Shown here: positions 8,639-17,230 of the stretch, in pieces
How the letters are laid out: each line of letters starts with the position of its first letter
Numbering within the stretch: the stretch's first letter is position 1
Source: an uncultured Alphaproteobacteria bacterium
GTDB lineage: Bacteria; Pseudomonadota; Alphaproteobacteria; Geminicoccales; Geminicoccaceae
NCBI GenBank assembly: GCA_937926445.1
Contig: CALBAK010000023.1
Location: 1-42,242, forward strand
DNA: 42,242 nucleotides
Direction of reading: 5' to 3'
The notes under the pieces: model-generated
Told to the model about the DNA's origin: nothing
The model's input: the letters and a program-made list of their open reading frames with translations, nothing else
The model's database searches: none
Position numbers and translations under genes: made by a program

Positions 8639-8728
8639 AGAGCGCCAAGCTGGTGGCGGCAACAAGGATCGCGCGGCCGCCGGCTCGACCCGACCGGCGC
8701 GCCCGCCGCAACCGTCGAGGAGTGCTCC

Positions 8729-10204
8729 ATGGCCAGCATCGCTCTGGGCCGTGTCGAGGCCAGAGCCTCGGAATACAACGAAGACGTCGTCCGCTGGTTC
8801 ACGATCGCCACGGTTTTCTGGGGCATCGTGGGCTTTCTGGTCGGCACCTACATCGCCTTCCAGCTCGCCTTCCCGGTCCTCAACCTCGATCTCGAGTGGA
8901 CCACCTTCGGCCGGCTGCGGCCCTTGCACACCTCTGCCGTGATTTTCGCCTTCGGCGGCAACGCGCTGCTGGCCACCTCGCTCTACGTGGTCCAGCGCAC
9001 CTGCCGCGCCCCCTTGTTCGGTGGACCGCTGGTCGCCGCATTTCTCTTCTGGGGCTACCAGCTCTTCATCGTCATGGCGGCGCTCGGCTACGTCACCGGC
9101 ATCACGCAAGGCCGTGAATACGCCGAGCCCGAATGGTACGTCGATCTCTGGCTCACGATCGTCTGGGTCGTCTATTTCGTGGTCTTCTTCGGTACCGTCC
9201 TGACCCGGCGCGAGCCGCACATCTACGTCGCGAACTGGTTCTATCTGGCGTTCATCGTCACCATCGCGATGCTGCACATCGTCAACAATCTGGCGGTCCC
9301 GGTCTCGTTGCTCGGGGCCAAGTCCTACTCGCTCTTCGCCGGAGTCCAGGACGCGCTGACCCAGTGGTGGTACGGCCACAACGCGGTCGGCTTCTTCTTG
9401 ACCGCCGGCTTCCTCGGCATCATGTACTATTTCGTGCCGAAGCAGGCCGAGCGCCCGGTGTACAGCTACCGGCTCTCGATCATCCACTTCTGGGCACTTA
9501 TCTTCCTCTACATCTGGGCTGGCCCGCACCACCTGCACTTCACCGCCCTGCCGGACTGGGCGCAGGTGCTCGGGATGACCTTCTCGGTGATGCTCTGGAT
9601 GCCGTCCTGGGGCGGCATGATCAACGGTCTCATGACCCTCTCCGGAGCCTGGGACAAGCTGCGGACCGACCCGGTGCTGCGCTTCCTCGTGGTCTCGGTC
9701 GCCTTCTACGGCATGAGCACCTTCGAGGGCCCGCTGATGTCGATCCGCCAGGTCAACGCGCTCTCGCACTACACCGACTGGACTGTCGGCCACGTGCATT
9801 CCGGTGCGCTCGGCTGGGTCGCCTTCGTCACCTTCGGCGCCGTTTATTACCTCGTGCCGCGACTGTGGCGAGCGCAGCGGCTCTATTCCCTCCGCCTCGT
9901 GGAGTGGCACTTCTGGATCGCGACCCTCGGCATCGTCCTCTACATCACCTCGATGTGGGTGTCGGGAATCATGCAGGGGCTGATGTGGCGGTCCTACGAC
10001 AGCCTCGGTTTCCTGCAGTTCTCCTTCATCGAGACGGTCGAGGCGATGCATCCCTTCTACGTGATCCGCGCCTTCGGCGGGGTGCTCTTCCTGCTGGGCG
10101 CGCTGATCATGGCCTACAACCTCTACCGCACGACCAAGGGCGACATCCGCGCCGAGGAGCCGATGCCGGTCGGCGCCGCGGCGCGGCTGGCCCCGGCCGA
10201 GTGA
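8729..10204 (+). CDS. ccoN: cbb3-type cytochrome c oxidase catalytic subunit I
   Basis: A 491-residue polytopic subunit that holds the low-spin heme and the heme b3-CuB site where oxygen is reduced. His67 in RPLHTSA, His217 in WYGHNAVG, the pair His267-His268 in WAGPHHLHF, and His355/His357 in [10 protein letters not shown] are the expected metal and heme ligands. Tyr261, just before the WAGPHH motif, is placed as expected for the cbb3 redox tyrosine. The ATG at 8729 has a GAGGAG site at 8717-8722. It is the first gene of ccoNOQP. The leader contains a perfect FNR-type box. Confidence 0.97.
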   Translation: MASIALGRVEARASEYNEDVVRWFTIATVFWGIVGFLVGTYIAFQLAFPVLNLDLEWTTFGRLRPLHTSAVIFAFGGNALLATSLYVVQRTCRAPLFGGPLVAAFLFWGYQLFIVMAALGYVTGITQGREYAEPEWYVDLWLTIVWVVYFVVFFGTVLTRREPHIYVANWFYLAFIVTIAMLHIVNNLAVPVSLLGAKSYSLFAGVQDALTQWWYGHNAVGFFLTAGFLGIMYYFVPKQAERPVYSYRLSIIHFWALIFLYIWAGPHHLHFTALPDWAQVLGMTFSVMLWMPSWGGMINGLMTLSGAWDKLRTDPVLRFLVVSVAFYGMSTFEGPLMSIRQVNALSHYTDWTVGHVHSGALGWVAFVTFGAVYYLVPRLWRAQRLYSLRLVEWHFWIATLGIVLYITSMWVSGIMQGLMWRSYDSLGFLQFSFIETVEAMHPFYVIRAFGGVLFLLGALIMAYNLYRTTKGDIRAEEPMPVGAAARLAPAE

Positions 10205-10223
10205 TCCGGGAGGGAGCCGAGCC

Positions 10224-10952
10224 ATGGCGCTGATCGCCCATCACGAGAAGGTCGAGACCCGGGGTCTTCTCCTCGTCCTCCTCATCCTCGTCACGGTCTC
10301 GATCGGCGGGATCGTGCAGATCGCGCCCCTGTTCACGATCGAGAGCACGATCGAGCGCGTGCAGGGGGTCCGCCCCTACACACCGCTCGAGCTCGCCGGC
10401 CGCAACATCTACATCCGGGAGGGCTGCTACAACTGCCACAGCCAGATGATCCGGCCGTTCCGCGACGAGGTCGAGCGCTACGGCCATTACAGCCTGGCGG
10501 CCGAGAGCATGTACGACCACCCCTTCCAGTGGGGGTCCAAGCGGACCGGGCCCGACCTCGCCCGGGTCGGCGGCAAATATTCGAACGAATGGCACGTCGC
10601 GCACATGGTGAAGCCCCAGAGCGTGGTGCCGGAGAGCATCATGCCGGGCTACCCCTTCCTCCTCGAGCGCGAGCTGCGCTTCGCCGATGTGGCCGATCAT
10701 CTGCGGGCGCTGCGGAAAGTGGGCGTGCCGTATACCGACGAGATGATCGAGAACGCCGAGGCCGATCTCGTGGCGCAGGCCTCGGCCGAGGGACAGGAGG
10801 GCCTGCTCGCTCGCTATCCCAAGGCCGCGGTCGGCGACTTCGACGGTCGGCCCGACCGGCTCACCGAGATGGACGCACTGATCGCGTACCTGCAGATCCT
10901 CGGCCGCATGGTCGATCTGACCGACGTGCGGATCGAAGACCTGTTGCAGTGA
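10224..10952 (+). CDS. ccoO: cbb3-type cytochrome c oxidase monoheme subunit II
   Basis: A 242-residue membrane-anchored cytochrome c that passes electrons from CcoP to CcoN. One N-terminal membrane helix (about residues 13-33) precedes a periplasmic domain with a single c-type heme motif, CYNCH (Cys68, Cys71, His72). Met140 in SIMPGYP is the likely sixth ligand. The ATG start follows ccoN by 19 bases with a GGGAGG site. The length is typical for CcoO. Confidence 0.97.
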   Translation: MALIAHHEKVETRGLLLVLLILVTVSIGGIVQIAPLFTIESTIERVQGVRPYTPLELAGRNIYIREGCYNCHSQMIRPFRDEVERYGHYSLAAESMYDHPFQWGSKRTGPDLARVGGKYSNEWHVAHMVKPQSVVPESIMPGYPFLLERELRFADVADHLRALRKVGVPYTDEMIENAEADLVAQASAEGQEGLLARYPKAAVGDFDGRPDRLTEMDALIAYLQILGRMVDLTDVRIEDLLQ

Positions 10953-10962
10953 GGCCGCGGCG

Positions 10963-11109
10963 GTGAGCGATCCGATCGCCGTCTTGCGCGAGCTCTGGAT
11001 CGTCTGGCTGACGCTCCTGTTCCTCGGGATCGTGGCCTGGACCTTCTGGCCATCGCGCAAGGAAAAACTCGAGCGGCACGGCCGTATCCCCTTCGAGAAC
11101 GAGGATTGA
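10963..11109 (+). CDS. ccoQ: cbb3-type oxidase small subunit CcoQ
   Basis: A 48-residue open frame between ccoO and ccoP, starting with GTG 10 bases after the ccoO stop and ending with TGA at 11107-11109. The product begins SDPIAVLRELWIVW, has one membrane helix (about residues 12-30) and then FWPSRKEKLERHGRIPFE. The 'FWPSRK..FE' tail is characteristic of CcoQ/FixQ. CcoQ stabilises the complex or its assembly in several bacteria. The gene is small and easily missed, but its position and tail make the call firm. Confidence 0.93.
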   Translation: MSDPIAVLRELWIVWLTLLFLGIVAWTFWPSRKEKLERHGRIPFENED

Positions 11110-11113
11110 TCCC

Positions 11114-11986
11114 ATGCCGACCAAGGTCGAGAAGGACAGCCTGACCGGCACCGAGACCACCGGCCACGAGTGGGACGGCATCAAGGAGCTGAACACACCG
11201 CTTCCCAAATGGTGGCTCTACACCTTCTATGCGACGATCGTCTTCTCGGTGATCTGGTGGATCCTCTACCCCGCGTGGCCGAGCCTCACCGGTTACACGC
11301 CCGGCATCCTGGGCTCGAACCAGAGGCTCGAAGTCCAGCAGCGGCTCGCCGAAGCGCGCGCCAAGCAGCAGGTCTGGCTCGACAAGATCGCCGCCAAGAG
11401 CCCGGCCGAGATCAAGGCCGACCCCGAGCTCGCCCGCTTCGCCCTGGTCGGTGGGGCCGCCGCGTTCGGTACCAACTGTGCGCCCTGCCACGGCGTGGGC
11501 GGCGCCGGCCAGGGCTTCTTCCCCGCCCTCGTGGACGACGACTGGATCTGGGGCGGCACTCTCGAGGCGATCGAGACCACGATCCGCCACGGGATCCGCA
11601 ACGCCGACGATCCCGAGGCCCGGACGAGTGCGATGCCTGCCTTCGGCGCCGACGGCATCCTCGACCGCGGCCAGATCCGCGACGTCGCCCAGTTCGTCCT
11701 CGGCCTGTCGGGTTCCGCCGCGGACAAGGCCGCGGCCGAGCGCGGCGCGCCGCTCTATGCCGAGAACTGCGCCTCCTGCCACGGCGAGGCGGGCGAGGGC
11801 AATCCGGACCTGGGCGCACCGAACCTCAAGGACTCGATCTGGCTCTACGGTGGCACGGCCGAGAAGATCGAGGCGCAGATCTGGCGGCCGCGGCTCGGCG
11901 TGATGCCACCCTGGCAGGGCCGGCTCCCCGAGGAGACGATCAAGATGCTGACCGTCTACGTCCACGCGCTGGGTGGTGGCCAGTAG
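11114..11986 (+). CDS. ccoP: cbb3-type cytochrome c oxidase diheme subunit III
   Basis: A 290-residue membrane-anchored diheme cytochrome c that accepts electrons from soluble or membrane cytochrome c. A cytoplasmic N terminus with a DGIKELNTPLPKWW segment typical of CcoP leads into one membrane helix (about residues 34-54). Two c-type heme motifs follow: CAPCH (Cys122, Cys125, His126) and CASCH (Cys219, Cys222, His223). Met residues in SAMPAFG and VMPPWQG are likely axial ligands. The ATG is 4 bases after the ccoQ stop. A rho-independent terminator follows, so the operon ends here. Confidence 0.97.
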   Translation: MPTKVEKDSLTGTETTGHEWDGIKELNTPLPKWWLYTFYATIVFSVIWWILYPAWPSLTGYTPGILGSNQRLEVQQRLAEARAKQQVWLDKIAAKSPAEIKADPELARFALVGGAAAFGTNCAPCHGVGGAGQGFFPALVDDDWIWGGTLEAIETTIRHGIRNADDPEARTSAMPAFGADGILDRGQIRDVAQFVLGLSGSAADKAAAERGAPLYAENCASCHGEAGEGNPDLGAPNLKDSIWLYGGTAEKIEAQIWRPRLGVMPPWQGRLPEETIKMLTVYVHALGGGQ

Positions 11987-12023
11987 CGGAGGACGGTCGG
12001 TTTCCCCTCCGATCGCATCTCTG

Positions 12024-12049
12024 GACGGGCCTTCGGGCCCGTCTTTTTT
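12024..12049 (+). terminator. Rho-independent terminator of ccoNOQP
   Basis: An 8-base-pair stem (GACGGGCC pairing with GGCCCGTC) is closed by a TTCG tetraloop and followed by six T residues. It begins 37 bases after the ccoP stop on the same strand. UUCG loops are unusually stable, and the T tract stands out in this GC-rich sequence. It should end the cbb3 transcript and insulate the deacetylase gene downstream. Confidence 0.93.
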
Positions 12050-12142
12050 GCGCAACGGCGGCCGGGTGGGCAGGACGCGAAAGGGGACGGAACCGAGCTC
12101 GAAGGCTCGCCGGGGCGGCCGGTCGCGGCTAGAGGGTGTGCC

Positions 12143-13093
12143 GTGAGCCCGCCACCGATCGTCCACCATCCGGCCTATGCGGCGCCTCTGCCCGCGGGGC
12201 ACCGTTTCCCCATGGGCAAATTCGCGGCCTTGGCAGCGCTCCTGCGCGCCCGCGGCCTCCTCCTCGAGCGCAACCTCGTCGAACCCGAACCCGCCGAGCC
12301 GGACGCCCTCGCCCTGGCCCACGATCGTGCCTGGGTCGAGGCCGTCCTGGCCGCGCGGGTGGACCCGGCCGCGGAGCGCCGCCTCGGCCTGCCGGTGAGC
12401 CCGGCCGTGGCGCTGCGGGCGCGGGCCGCGAGCGGCGGCACGCTGGCCGCGGCTCGGCTCGCCCTCGAGCACGGGCTCGCGCTCAACAGCGCGGGCGGCA
12501 GCCACCACGCGCAGCGTTCGGGCGGGGCCGGCTTCTGCGTCTTCAACGATCTGGCGGTCGCGAGCCTCGTGCTCCTGGCCGAGGGTCGGGTTCGCCGGCT
12601 GCTGATCCTCGACCTCGACGTGCATCAAGGCGACGGCTCGGCCGCGATCCTCGAGGACGAACCGCGCGTCACCACCGTCTCGGTCCACTGCCGCTGCAAC
12701 TGGCCGGCCCGCAAGCGGCAATCGAGCCTCGACCTGGCCCTCGACCCGGGCACCGGCGATCGGGCCTATCTCGAGCTCCTGGCCGGCCTCCTGCCGGGCC
12801 TCCTGCGCCGCAGCGCCCCCGATCTCGTGCTCTACGATGCCGGGGTCGACCCGCACGCGCGGGACCGGCTCGGCCGGCTCGCGCTCTCCGATCGGGGGCT
12901 CGCCGAGCGCGACCGGCTCGTGCTCGAGGCCTGCCGGGCCGCCGCTGTACCGGTCGCCTGCGTGATCGGCGGCGGCTACGAGGAGGATCTGCGGGCACTC
13001 GCCGAGCGCCATGCGATCCTGTTCGAGGTCGCGGCCGATCTCAGCCGGCGGCCGCGACCGAGGCGGCCGGCAGGATCTTGCCCGGGTTCATGA
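12143..13093 (+). CDS. Histone-deacetylase-superfamily (class IV/HDAC11-like) zinc amidohydrolase
   Basis: A 316-residue arginase/deacetylase-fold protein. It has the paired catalytic His121-His122 in GGSHHAQ, the GAGFCVFNDLAVA segment, zinc ligands Asp159 and His161 in LDLDVHQGDG, and Asp236 in AGVDPH. The catalytic Tyr279 is in GGGYEED. The set is complete, so the enzyme should be active on N-acetyl-lysine or a related acyl-amide. Bacterial members act on acetyl-lysine, acetylpolyamines or acyl groups, and the substrate is not fixed by sequence. The GTG start fits the family N terminus (PIVHHPAYAAPLP). Its last 53 bases overlap the convergent FAD-dehydrogenase gene, giving a Pro/Arg-rich tail after the conserved fold. 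Confidence 0.9.
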   Translation: MSPPPIVHHPAYAAPLPAGHRFPMGKFAALAALLRARGLLLERNLVEPEPAEPDALALAHDRAWVEAVLAARVDPAAERRLGLPVSPAVALRARAASGGTLAAARLALEHGLALNSAGGSHHAQRSGGAGFCVFNDLAVASLVLLAEGRVRRLLILDLDVHQGDGSAAILEDEPRVTTVSVHCRCNWPARKRQSSLDLALDPGTGDRAYLELLAGLLPGLLRRSAPDLVLYDAGVDPHARDRLGRLALSDRGLAERDRLVLEACRAAAVPVACVIGGGYEEDLRALAERHAILFEVAADLSRRPRPRRPAGSCPGS

Positions 13094-14462
13094 TGCCGAG
13101 CGGGTCGAGAGCGCGCTTGAGAGTCGCCATGACCTCGACCGCGGCCCCGTGCTCCTTCAGAAGGCTCGCGATCTTGCCCATGCCGATACCGTGCTCGCCG
13201 GTGCAGGTGCCGCCCATCGCGAGGGCCCGCCGCACGAGCCGCGCGTTGAGGGCCTCGGCCCGAGCGATCTCCTCCCGGTCCTCGGGGTCGACCAGGAGCA
13301 CGAGGTGGAAATTACCGTCGCCGACATGGCCCACGATCGGTGCGACCACCTTCGATTCCTCGAGGTCGCGGCGGGTCTCCTCGATGCATTCGGCGAGCCG
13401 CGAGATCGGCACGCACACATCGGTCGCCCAGCCCTCGGCGCCCGGCCGCAGCGCGAGCGCGGCATAATAGGCGTCGTGCCGGGCCTGCCACAGGCGGTTG
13501 CGGTCCTCGGGCCGGGTCGCCCAGCGGAAGGCCGAGCCGCCCTCCTCGGCGGCGATGGCGCCCACCGCCTCGGCCTGCTCGGCGACCCCGGCCTCGCTGC
13601 CGTGGAACTCGAGGAAGAGCGTGGGCGCCGCCTCGAAGCCCTCGAGCCGGGCGAAGCGGATGCAGGCCTCCATCTGGACCGGGTCGAGGAGCTCGATCCG
13701 CGCGACCGGAATGCCCGTCTGGATCGTCTGGATGACCGTGCGCACGGCCGCCTCGACGCTCGGAAAGACGCAGACCGCGGCCGAGATCGCCTCGGGCAGG
13801 GGATGGATCCGCAACCGCACCTCGGTGATCACCCCGAGCGTGCCCTCCGAGCCCACGAAGAGCCGGGTCAGATCGTAGCCGGCGGCGGATTTGCGGGCGC
13901 GCCCGCCGGTGCGGATCACCCGCCCGTCGGCGAGCACGACCGTGAGGCCGAGCACGGCCTCCCGCATGGTCCCGTAGCGCACGGCGTTGGTACCCGACGC
14001 CCGGGTCGCGGCCATTCCCCCGATCGTCGCGTCCGCGCCCGGATCGATCGGGAAGAAAAGGCCCAGATCGCGCAGATGCGCATTGAGCTGCTTGCGCGTC
14101 ACACCCGCCTCGACCAACACGTCCTGGTCCTCGGCGTTGGTCTCGAGGATCCGGCGCATGCCCGAGAGGTCGATCGAGAGGCCGCCCAGCGGGGCCGCCA
14201 CGTGTCCCTCGAGCGAGGTGCCGACGCCGAAGGGGATCACGGGTAGGCGGTGGGCGGCACAGAGCTCGACGGCGAGTGCGACCTCGGCCGTGCTCGAGGC
14301 GAACAACACCGCATCCGGCGGCAGGCAGGGCCGGAAGGCTTCGCCGCGGCCGTGCTGCTCGCGCACGCCGACATTGGTCGAAAGCCGATCGCCGAAACGC
14401 TGGCGAAGGGCGGCGATCGCCGCCTCCCGAGCCGCCCGATCGACCGCCACCGCCTCGCTCAT
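13041..14462 (-). CDS. FAD-linked 2-hydroxy-acid dehydrogenase (D-lactate/glycolate oxidase GlcD type)
   Basis: A 473-residue flavoprotein with an N-terminal FAD_binding_4 (PCMH) domain, including PFGVGTSLEGH, the GADATIGGMAAT pyrophosphate loop and a FVGSEGTLGVI segment. The C-terminal FAD-oxidase_C domain contains the metal-binding GHVGDGNFH and the closing GEHGIGMGK motifs. This layout is that of cytochrome-linked D-lactate dehydrogenases and GlcD. The product would be pyruvate or glyoxylate, with electrons going to a cytochrome or quinone. The ATG at 14460-14462 is the family-like start. It stands alone, converging with the deacetylase gene. Confidence 0.92.
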   Translation of the reverse strand: MSEAVAVDRAAREAAIAALRQRFGDRLSTNVGVREQHGRGEAFRPCLPPDAVLFASSTAEVALAVELCAAHRLPVIPFGVGTSLEGHVAAPLGGLSIDLSGMRRILETNAEDQDVLVEAGVTRKQLNAHLRDLGLFFPIDPGADATIGGMAATRASGTNAVRYGTMREAVLGLTVVLADGRVIRTGGRARKSAAGYDLTRLFVGSEGTLGVITEVRLRIHPLPEAISAAVCVFPSVEAAVRTVIQTIQTGIPVARIELLDPVQMEACIRFARLEGFEAAPTLFLEFHGSEAGVAEQAEAVGAIAAEEGGSAFRWATRPEDRNRLWQARHDAYYAALALRPGAEGWATDVCVPISRLAECIEETRRDLEESKVVAPIVGHVGDGNFHLVLLVDPEDREEIARAEALNARLVRRALAMGGTCTGEHGIGMGKIASLLKEHGAAVEVMATLKRALDPLGIMNPGKILPAASVAAAG

Positions 14463-14530
14463 CCCCGTCCCCCGCGCACGCCACCCGTCTTCTTCTAGCC
14501 CCGTCCCGGCCCCGCCGACGAGAGCGGGTC

Positions 14531-15280
14531 TCAGCCCGTGGCGAAACTCTCGACCAGGCTGCCCACGAGGAGCGCCCAGCCGTCCACGAGCACGAAGAAG
14601 ATCACCTTGAAGGGCAGAGAGATCATCACCGGCGGCAGCATCAACATGCCCATGCTCATGAGGATGCAGGCGACCACGAGGTCGATCACGAGGAACGGCA
14701 CGAAGACGACGAAGCCGATCTCGAAGGCCCGCCTGAGCTCGCTGATCATGAAGGCCGGGACGAGCACCCGGAAGGGCAGGTCCTCGGCTCGCTCCGGCGG
14801 CGGCAACCGGGCGATCTCGAGGAAGAGTACGACGTCCTTCTCGCGGACCTGGCGGCGCATGAACTCGTGGAAGGGCTTCGCCGCCCGCTCGAGCGCCACG
14901 GGCTCTTCGACCCTCTCTTCGACCAGGGGCGCTATGCCCTCGCGCCAGGCGGTCTCGAAGGTGGGCCCCATGACGAAGAGGGTGAGGAAAAGCGCGAGGC
15001 TCACGAGGACCGGGTTGGGCGGTGACTGCTGCAGGCCGATCGCGGTGCGCAGGAAGGAGAGCACGATCACGATCCGCACGAAGGAGGTGACCATCACGAG
15101 GATCGAGGGTGCGAGGCTCAGCACCGTGACCAGGAGCACGAGCCGCACGACCTGTCCCGTGAAGGTGCCACCCTGGCCGAGCTCGAGACGGAGCGATTGG
15201 GCCGAGGCCGGCCCGGCCGCGACCAGAAGGGCGAGCGCCACAGCGAGGCCGGCGGCGAGCCCGACGAAGCGGCGGCTCAC
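14531..15280 (-). CDS. fliP: Flagellar export apparatus protein FliP
   Basis: A 249-residue membrane protein of the type III export gate at the flagellar basal body. It has an N-terminal signal-like helix (to about residue 28) and a FliP core with LSFLRTAIGLQQSPPNP, a long periplasmic segment, then FEIGFVVFVPFLVIDLVV and the ILMSMGMLMLPP motif. These match FliP signatures. The GTG start overlaps the fliO stop (GTGA). It is the last gene of the small operon running fhlB-like, helical protein, fliO, fliP. Confidence 0.96.
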   Translation of the reverse strand: MSRRFVGLAAGLAVALALLVAAGPASAQSLRLELGQGGTFTGQVVRLVLLVTVLSLAPSILVMVTSFVRIVIVLSFLRTAIGLQQSPPNPVLVSLALFLTLFVMGPTFETAWREGIAPLVEERVEEPVALERAAKPFHEFMRRQVREKDVVLFLEIARLPPPERAEDLPFRVLVPAFMISELRRAFEIGFVVFVPFLVIDLVVACILMSMGMLMLPPVMISLPFKVIFFVLVDGWALLVGSLVESFATG

Positions 15281-15564
15281 GACGGCCCCCGGGCGGCTTC
15301 GACCGAAGCCGCGACCCCGCGCTCGATCAGGAGCGGCGCGCCGGGTCCGAGCAGCAGGAGATGCTCGACCCGGTCGCGGCGGACCAGGAGGAGGCGGGTG
15401 CGCGAATCGAGCCAGCGCTGCTCGACGATCGCGAGCCGGCCGCCGGCCGGTCCCCCGAGCCTGCGGTACAACTCCAGCCGCCGGGCGAGCCAGGCGGCGA
15501 GACCCAGGAGCCCGAGCACGAGGAGGAGCGCCCCGAAGGCGCGGGCGAGATCGAGCGTCTCCAC
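15277..15564 (-). CDS. fliO: Flagellar biosynthesis protein FliO
   Basis: A 95-residue protein with one N-terminal membrane helix (about residues 9-28) and a short cytoplasmic beta-rich domain containing VEQRWLDSRTRLLLVRRD and HLLLLGPGAPLLIE. The pattern 'R-LD-R-LLLVRRDGVEHLLLLG' is typical of FliO. FliO helps assemble the FliP ring. The GTG start is 6 bases after the stop of the preceding gene, and the end overlaps fliP. It is on the short side for the family. Confidence 0.87.
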   Translation of the reverse strand: METLDLARAFGALLLVLGLLGLAAWLARRLELYRRLGGPAGGRLAIVEQRWLDSRTRLLLVRRDRVEHLLLLGPGAPLLIERGVAASVEAARGPS

Positions 15565-15570
15565 GGCGGT

Positions 15571-15888
15571 TCAGCCCACGGTCTGCACGGCGTAGCCGCG
15601 CCGCGCCCGCTCGGCGCGGGCGAGCCGATCGAGCTCGCCGCGCAAACGGTCGCGTTCGGCCGCCAGCTCGACGGCGAGGCTCTCGAGCTCGTCGAGCAGC
15701 GCAACGAGGGCGGCCTCTTCCTCGGGACCGACGGGTGGCCGCCGCTCCGCCTCGGCGAAGGCCTCGAGGCCCTGCTGCAGGGGCTCGAGGCCGATCGTGC
15801 CGCCGGTCGCGAGCCGTCGGCGGGCCCCTGCGAGGCTCGCCTGCAGGGAGCGCCAGACGGCGCTGCGGTCGCGCGAGGACGCGCTCAC
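15571..15888 (-). CDS. Helical protein in a flagellar operon, unknown function
   Basis: A 105-residue, largely alpha-helical protein with a heptad-like Leu/Glu/Arg pattern over about residues 60-95 (LLDELESLAVELAAERDRL). It has no membrane segment. The GTG start overlaps the stop of the fhlB-like gene, and the stop lies 6 bases before fliO, so it is translated with the export genes. Its size and helical character recall FlgN/FliT-type export chaperones, but I cannot assign it to that family from sequence. A role in flagellar assembly is inferred from position only. Confidence 0.72.
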   Translation of the reverse strand: MSASSRDRSAVWRSLQASLAGARRRLATGGTIGLEPLQQGLEAFAEAERRPPVGPEEEAALVALLDELESLAVELAAERDRLRGELDRLARAERARRGYAVQTVG

Positions 15889-16175
15889 GGCTTCCCTCCC
15901 CGCCGCCGCTCGGCGGCCAACCGCGCATCCAGCCGGTAGAGATGGACCAGGATCTCGGCCACGGCGGCGAAAGCCAGGGTCGGGATCGGAGCGCCGAGCT
16001 CGAGCCGCTCGAGCAGCCGGACGAGGGCGGGATCTTCGCGCACCGGGATGCCGTGCGCGCGGGCGAGCGCCAGGATCCGTGCGGCGAGCGTGCCGCGGCC
16101 CTTGGCGACGAGCCGTGGCACATCTCCCTCCTCGGGGTTCCAGCGCAACGCGAGAGCCGTCTGCGAGCCGCCCAT
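15885..16175 (-). CDS. FhlB: FlhB C-terminal domain homologue
   Basis: A 96-residue soluble protein resembling only the cytoplasmic domain of FlhB/YscU. Conserved stretches are DVPRLVAKGRGTLAARI, AHGIPVREDPALVR and AAVAEILVHLYRLD. The autocleavage NPTH motif is absent; the corresponding region reads WNPEEGD. As I recall, stand-alone FhlB proteins can partly substitute for the FlhB C-terminal domain in export substrate switching. The ATG at 16173-16175 is the only good start. It is the first gene of the operon and is divergent from moeB across 123 bases. Confidence 0.85.
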   Translation of the reverse strand: MGGSQTALALRWNPEEGDVPRLVAKGRGTLAARILALARAHGIPVREDPALVRLLERLELGAPIPTLAFAAVAEILVHLYRLDARLAAERRRGGKP

Positions 16176-16298
16176 GGCCGGTCTCCTGTCGTCCTCCGCT
16201 TCCGAGACTAGCGGCGATGTGGTTAACGAACGGTTGAGACCGCACGGCCTCCCACCGACCGTGGCGGTCGTCCGAGCAGCCCCGGGAGCCCGATACTC

Positions 16299-17093
16299 AT
16301 GGACCTGAGCGAGGAGCAGATCCGCCGCTACGCCCGCCACATCGTGCTGCCCGAGATCGGTGGCGAGGGGCAGGCGCGGCTCCTGGCCGCGCGGGTCCTG
16401 GTGGTGGGCGCGGGCGGGCTCGGCTCGCCGCTCCTGCTCTACCTTGCGGCGGCCGGGGTCGGCACGCTCGGCGTGGTCGATTTCGACCGAGTGGACGCGT
16501 CCAACCTGCAGCGTCAGGTGCTGTTCGACACGGCGGCCACCGGAACGGCCAAGGTCGAGGCGGCGGCGCGCCGACTCGGGGCACTCAATCCCACTGTCCG
16601 GATCGTCGAGCACCCCGTCCGGCTCGGCCCCGAGAACGCGCGGGCACTCGTCGAGGCGTACGATCTGGTGGCCGACGGCAGCGACACGATCGAGACCCGG
16701 CTCGCGGTGCACGATGCCTGCCTCGCCGCCGGTCGGCCGCTCGTGAGCGCCGCGGTGCAGGGGACTGACGGCCAACTCACCACCTTCAAGGCCCATCTCG
16801 GGCCGCCGCACCCGTGCCTGCGCTGCCTCTTTCCCGAGCCGCCGCCGCGCGGCGCCCTGCCCTCCTGCGCCCAGGCCGGCGTGTTGGGCCCGGCGGCCGG
16901 CGTCATGGGCTGCCTGCAGGCGGTCGAGGTGATCAAGGAGCTGTTGGGCCCGCCCGCACCGTCTCTGAGCGGCACGCTGCTCCTCTACGATGCGATGGCG
17001 GCGCGGCTCGACCGGCTGGCGGTGCGGCGCGATCCGGCCTGCGCCGGGGGCTGCCGGCGCGCGGCCGCCGCCACGGCCCGTCCGATCGCGTGA
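16299..17093 (+). CDS. moeB: MoeB/ThiF-family adenylyltransferase
   Basis: A 264-residue E1-like enzyme. It has the N-terminal RYARHIVLPEIG motif, the nucleotide-binding GAGGLGSP (residues 37-44), a VDFDRVDASNLQRQ segment with the arginine finger region, and two Cys pairs (CLRC and CAGGC) that bind structural zinc. MoeB adenylates the C terminus of MoaD for molybdopterin synthesis; ThiF does the same for ThiS. No MoaD or ThiS gene is adjacent, so MoeB is preferred only by similarity. modABC elsewhere in the window shows that the organism uses molybdenum. It has a short Ala-rich tail after the last Cys pair. Confidence 0.9.
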   Translation: MDLSEEQIRRYARHIVLPEIGGEGQARLLAARVLVVGAGGLGSPLLLYLAAAGVGTLGVVDFDRVDASNLQRQVLFDTAATGTAKVEAAARRLGALNPTVRIVEHPVRLGPENARALVEAYDLVADGSDTIETRLAVHDACLAAGRPLVSAAVQGTDGQLTTFKAHLGPPHPCLRCLFPEPPPRGALPSCAQAGVLGPAAGVMGCLQAVEVIKELLGPPAPSLSGTLLLYDAMAARLDRLAVRRDPACAGGCRRAAAATARPIA

Positions 17094-17230
17094 TTTCGCG
17101 CGCGCGAGAGTGAGTTAGGGTGCCGCTTCCGCACGCCGCGGGTTGCCGGCCGCGGCCGGCTTGCGCTAAGGAGCCGCCGCCCGGCGTCACGTCGGGGACG
17201 CGGTCCCCGGCCGGATCCGGCGGAGGTCGG

